64,000 bases of DNA from positions 8,704,193 through 8,768,192 of the forward strand of contig NC_088306.1 in NCBI RefSeq assembly GCF_032854445.1, read 5' to 3'. This document shows, piece by piece, positions 60,860 through 64,000 of this stretch (positions within the stretch are counted from its first letter, which is position 1; every line of letters begins with the position of its first letter). This stretch comes from Liolophura sinensis. Its lineage: Eukaryota; Mollusca; Polyplacophora; Chitonida; Chitonidae. Under the pieces are notes generated by a model, which was not told where the DNA came from, did no database searches, and worked only from the letters and a program-made list of their open reading frames with translations. A program made the position numbers and the translations under genes.

Positions 60860-63823
60860 ATGAGAATACGTTTCGCACTTGTGGTGTTGCTTATGTCAGC
60901 CGCATCCATATTTGACGCAAGTCCTATCAACGATGACTTCATTTATTTGCGTAAGATATTTCCTGGACAGTACGACAATTCATGGCAAGTTTTTATGGAT
61001 ATGGTAATAGATTTACCACCGCCTTTACAACACCAGCGTTTTTCCGCGGAAATCTTTGCAGAAAATGTCCCGATTTTCCCCAGCAACGTGGCAACATTTT
61101 ACCTGCAGGAATACACTGGAGGCGACCCGAAAAACATTGTGCGTCAGAAAATCTACGCCTTCCAGATTAATTCCACCACGCAGGAGATCATTACTAAATT
61201 CTACAGTTTTGTAGACCCAGCGAAATTCATCAATGCGCAGGATAATCCGGGCCTATTTCAGAATCTCACGTGGTCTGATTTAATTTACCTGCCCGGATGT
61301 GATGTCAAATGGGACCGCGTAGAGCCCTACTTGTTCCGGACGTCAGCGATAGACAGATGTGTCATTGTCTACAACAACGTGTCGGTAAGTGGTCCACTCT
61401 TGCACTGCGCGTGCATAAAGTAGACGTGAACGTACTATTATAATCAGTCTCTGAAAACCTCGTACTTTCCTGCAGTAACGGGTCAGACCGACAGTTCGGG
61501 ACCAGTAAATCGTTAACATACGTTCAATGGCAGAGAATAACAAGTGTTTCACTGCAGACTGACTTGCGCTCAACAGCTTCCTGGGGCCGATTCCATAAAG
61601 CCATTTCGGATTGCAGTCAAAATTTGAAATGCGATCTTAAAGCTTACATTTCAGCAAAAGAAATTCAAATACCCCCCGACCCCCCCCCCCATCCTCCTCC
61701 AATGTTATCTTCAGAAAAATGTATCCAAACCAGAAACTAAACATTATACAGAGTTTTAAAATTTTGACTTAAAGGATTAGTGTTCAGATTTATCATTTAT
61801 TCATAATTAACTACCCCTGTATATATTGTTAAATTCAGTGTAGAAATATTGAAAAAAGTACATAAATCTGAGTAATATGGCTCTTAAAATTACTAAATAA
61901 TTGGGCTGGATTTATGCATTTTTCCGCCAACACTCGGTAATCTCCGCCGAATCACGTCATACATGGCCAACCCTTACGAGCTGTCAGAGCTTCACCATTT
62001 AGCTCAGTGTTAAAAAAATCTACAAGAGTCACAAGCACATCGCATTTCTCCACGAGATGGTTTGCTTTTTTGGATACAAATGTAAAAACAGTCGGTCAAA
62101 GAACCATGGAATTATTTTCTTCAAGCTTCAAGACGATTTGGCCCTGAGGAACGTGTGGATTTACTGCACAAGACGGAAGGATTTTGTACCCACCAAAAAC
62201 AGGCCTATCTGCTCTCGTCATTTTACAGCTGAAAGCTACGGGAGTAATACAGCTTAATTTCTACAACAGCACCTATAAACAGTAGTTATAAAGTACTGTT
62301 GACTCAACTGAAAACCGATAAATACTAGATCTCTGAACATTAGCGCCATCATCCACATGGTACATGTATTTATATTGTACGCCTTTATATGCCCCTATAT
62401 AGTCATAAATTATTCGGAATGCCGAAAATAACATGTACCAGCGTTATCATGAAATATAAGTATGAACACAAAATCCCTTCGGGAATAGAATGATATATAT
62501 TGTTAAGCGGACAGAGGGAGAGAATAGTAAATAAATATTAAATGTTAATATAAACACATGACAAGTACAGTGTAACACAGGATAATCTATAATTTACCTG
62601 TAAGTATTGCCAGTGCGGTTGAATATGCCTGGACAAAGATCAAATTCAAAGTCTGAAAACTCGGAATATGAAGTCTGGCCAGAGATGTCTTTGTCATAAA
62701 TCGAAACAGCTCACTGTGGGTTCAAACTGATACGGCAGTATATTTACGTATGTAAATTTACGAATCCATGTCGAAAATGACATCGTTTTGATACATATCC
62801 CAAGGTTATTTAGACCAGCTACACTTGGGTTGGCCATCTGTGAATTCAATTGCTTGAGCCGCGCCACCCTACTTGGCGACCGGCCGGAGATCGGATAGGA
62901 TAGTTAATCTATTGCTTTCGGTGGATTTTGTCATTGCTGCATTTTTCAGAAGCCCTCCCGGTAATACACTGTTTGAACAGGCTATAGCCTGGGCTAATAG
63001 GTAAATCTGGACACTAATCCTTTAAGTCAAAAAGAACTTTGTGGAAGCGCCTTCCGCATGTAAGCAGTTGCTTGTAAATAAAACTGAGGTCGAAGGGGAA
63101 TATTTTTGTTCACATGGCTTACGCAGGAAAACACAGCTTACCCGCGTCATGAGCTGTTGTTGTATTTCAGAGCTTTTTTCCTCTTTGGCTAGCAGACTCT
63201 CCGCTGGAAGCCATTCCGACGCTACAGCCATGCGTCTAGCTAGATCGTAGATGTACCCTGGATATATTTTTGTCAGCCAGGTGCTTCACTTTAACAACAC
63301 ATAGATTGTTTTTTTTTTAAATATTTACAACTTGCGCTTATTATTTATTTATGTATGCGTTTGATGGGTGTTATTCACGCCGTTGTCAAGAATAATTCAC
63401 TTATACGACGGCGGCCAGCATTATGCTGAAAGGAATCCAGAGCCAGGGGGAAACCCACGATCTTCCGCACATTGCTGACAGACCTTACGACCAGAGACAA
63501 AGCCATCATCAACTGGACTTCAACTCGCAGCAACCGCGTTAATTGGTGAGAGGCTTCCGAGTCATTGCGCAGTGTTGGCACGCTAACTACCTCGGTCACG
63601 CGTCCCCTCACCCCATCCTCTGTGCATACTAATTATTTTTTATGACTCTCTCCTTTCAGTATGAGATCGTGGATAGTAACGACTTGACCCAAAATTATCT
63701 TACGGTAAATGAGAAGTGGACGTTTGTGTCTAACGGCAGTGTTTTCCGCGCTGGGATGCCATATAACCTGACAAAGCTAGACACTCCCAAAAGGACGAAA
63801 CCAATCTCTCAACACGCACTTGG
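60860..63823 (+). CDS. CpcT/CpeT-like secreted protein, second tandem copy, runs off window end
   Basis: Two exons are visible: 60860-61384 (175 codons, phase 0) and 63660-63823 (164 nt, the same length and phase as exon 2 of the upstream copy). The protein starts with a signal peptide (residues 1-21) followed by SPINDDF, then FPGQYDNSWQ, QKIYAFQ, LPGCDVKW (144-151) and, in exon 2, EIVDSNDLT and VNEKW. It is very similar to the copy at 53944, with substitutions spread evenly, so this is a tandem duplicate and not an assembly repeat. The exons for the VirK-like part are expected beyond position 64000. Intron 1 has grown to 2.3 kb and holds a THAP-like fragment and a SINE. No stop or frameshift is seen in the visible part. 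Confidence 0.82.
62057..62257 (+). pseudogene. THAP zinc-finger fragment inside an intron
   Basis: A 66-codon open frame starts MVCFFGYKCKN and contains W at residue 34, RRKDFVPTK, and ICSRHF, matching the C...C-(about 40)-CxxH layout of THAP DNA-binding domains, with the conserved W, F and P positions. The first cysteine pair is spaced Cx5C, one more than usual. The frame stops shortly after CSRHFTAESY, before the AVPTIF-type end of the domain. It lies in intron 1 of the second CpeT-like gene, same strand. It may be a remnant of a P-element-like or other THAP-bearing transposon, or the first exon of a nested gene if a GTAATA donor near 62248 is used. Confidence 0.6.
63342..63612 (-). mobile_element. 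SINE family 1, full length, in CpeT gene copy 2 intron 1
   Basis: Complete but diverged, from the (ttta)n tail to the head complement gctaactacctcggtcacgc, ending 47 bp before the exon 2 acceptor. Confidence 0.88.
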
Positions 63824-63965
63824 GTAAGGAGCCTTCAGTGGGGCAGAACTCTTGGTTGGCAGTCGCCTTAAAATCATATATAAATGAGCATGAAGGAATT
63901 TTTGAAACCTTCCGTCCTCACTGTTGGTGAAGCCTTGGTGACACTACGCAGTCGGCGACCCTTGT

Positions 63966-64000
63966 CTATTTATTTATATATTTGATTGGTGTTTTACGCC
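63966..64000 (-). mobile_element. SINE family 1, cut by window end
   Basis: Ends with atttgattggtgttttacgc, the first bases of a minus-strand copy. Confidence 0.85.

Overview
The window looks like nuclear DNA of a marine lophotrochozoan invertebrate, most likely a mollusc. It is AT-rich, its genes are split by GT-AG introns, and it is packed with tRNA-derived SINEs whose 3' end (V-shaped tail with ...GGCGTAAAACACCAATCAAATAAATAAA) is of the kind common in molluscan genomes. There are no bacterial operons, rRNA genes or CRISPR arrays. Every gene model supported here is on the + strand. Exon boundaries were read by hand from splice sites and reading-frame phase.

Layout. 0-12.4 kb: repeats, SINEs and decayed sequence, with no convincing gene. 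12.50-13.12 kb: a 207-aa secreted, dibasic-rich neuropeptide-like prohormone with two copies of a C-terminal FNPTGW motif, each preceded by KRK, and one predicted amidated helical peptide. 19.5-22.2 kb and 25.9-32.7 kb: two tandem GAPR-1/GLIPR2-like CAP-superfamily genes with matching intron phases. Both have an intact CAP His/Glu tetrad and an N-terminal MGC acylation signal; the second carries a lysine-rich linker. 32.7-48.4 kb: repeats only, including an inverted 18-bp minisatellite with duplicated flanks (37-39.5 kb). 48.39 kb: an isolated signal-peptide exon, followed by a 1.3-kb, 35-bp-unit minisatellite. 53.9-58.5 kb and 60.9 kb to beyond the window end: two tandem genes for secreted proteins with a CpcT/CpeT-like domain. 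The complete copy continues into two VirK-like domains (500 aa, six exons, all phases consistent). The second copy is cut by the window end and has a THAP zinc-finger fragment in its first intron.

Both gene pairs look like local tandem duplications that kept their intron positions. The CAP proteins are predicted to sit on the cytosolic face of membranes, while the prohormone and the CpeT/VirK proteins are predicted to be secreted. Nothing in the sequence ties them into one pathway. About 45 SINE pieces from at least three families, a further unnamed interspersed repeat seen seven times, and several minisatellites make up most of the rest. Several SINEs have clear target-site duplications, one of them starting on the last base of a stop codon.

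Family assignments (CAP, CpeT, VirK, THAP) come from motif recognition without a database search; the confidence values reflect this.
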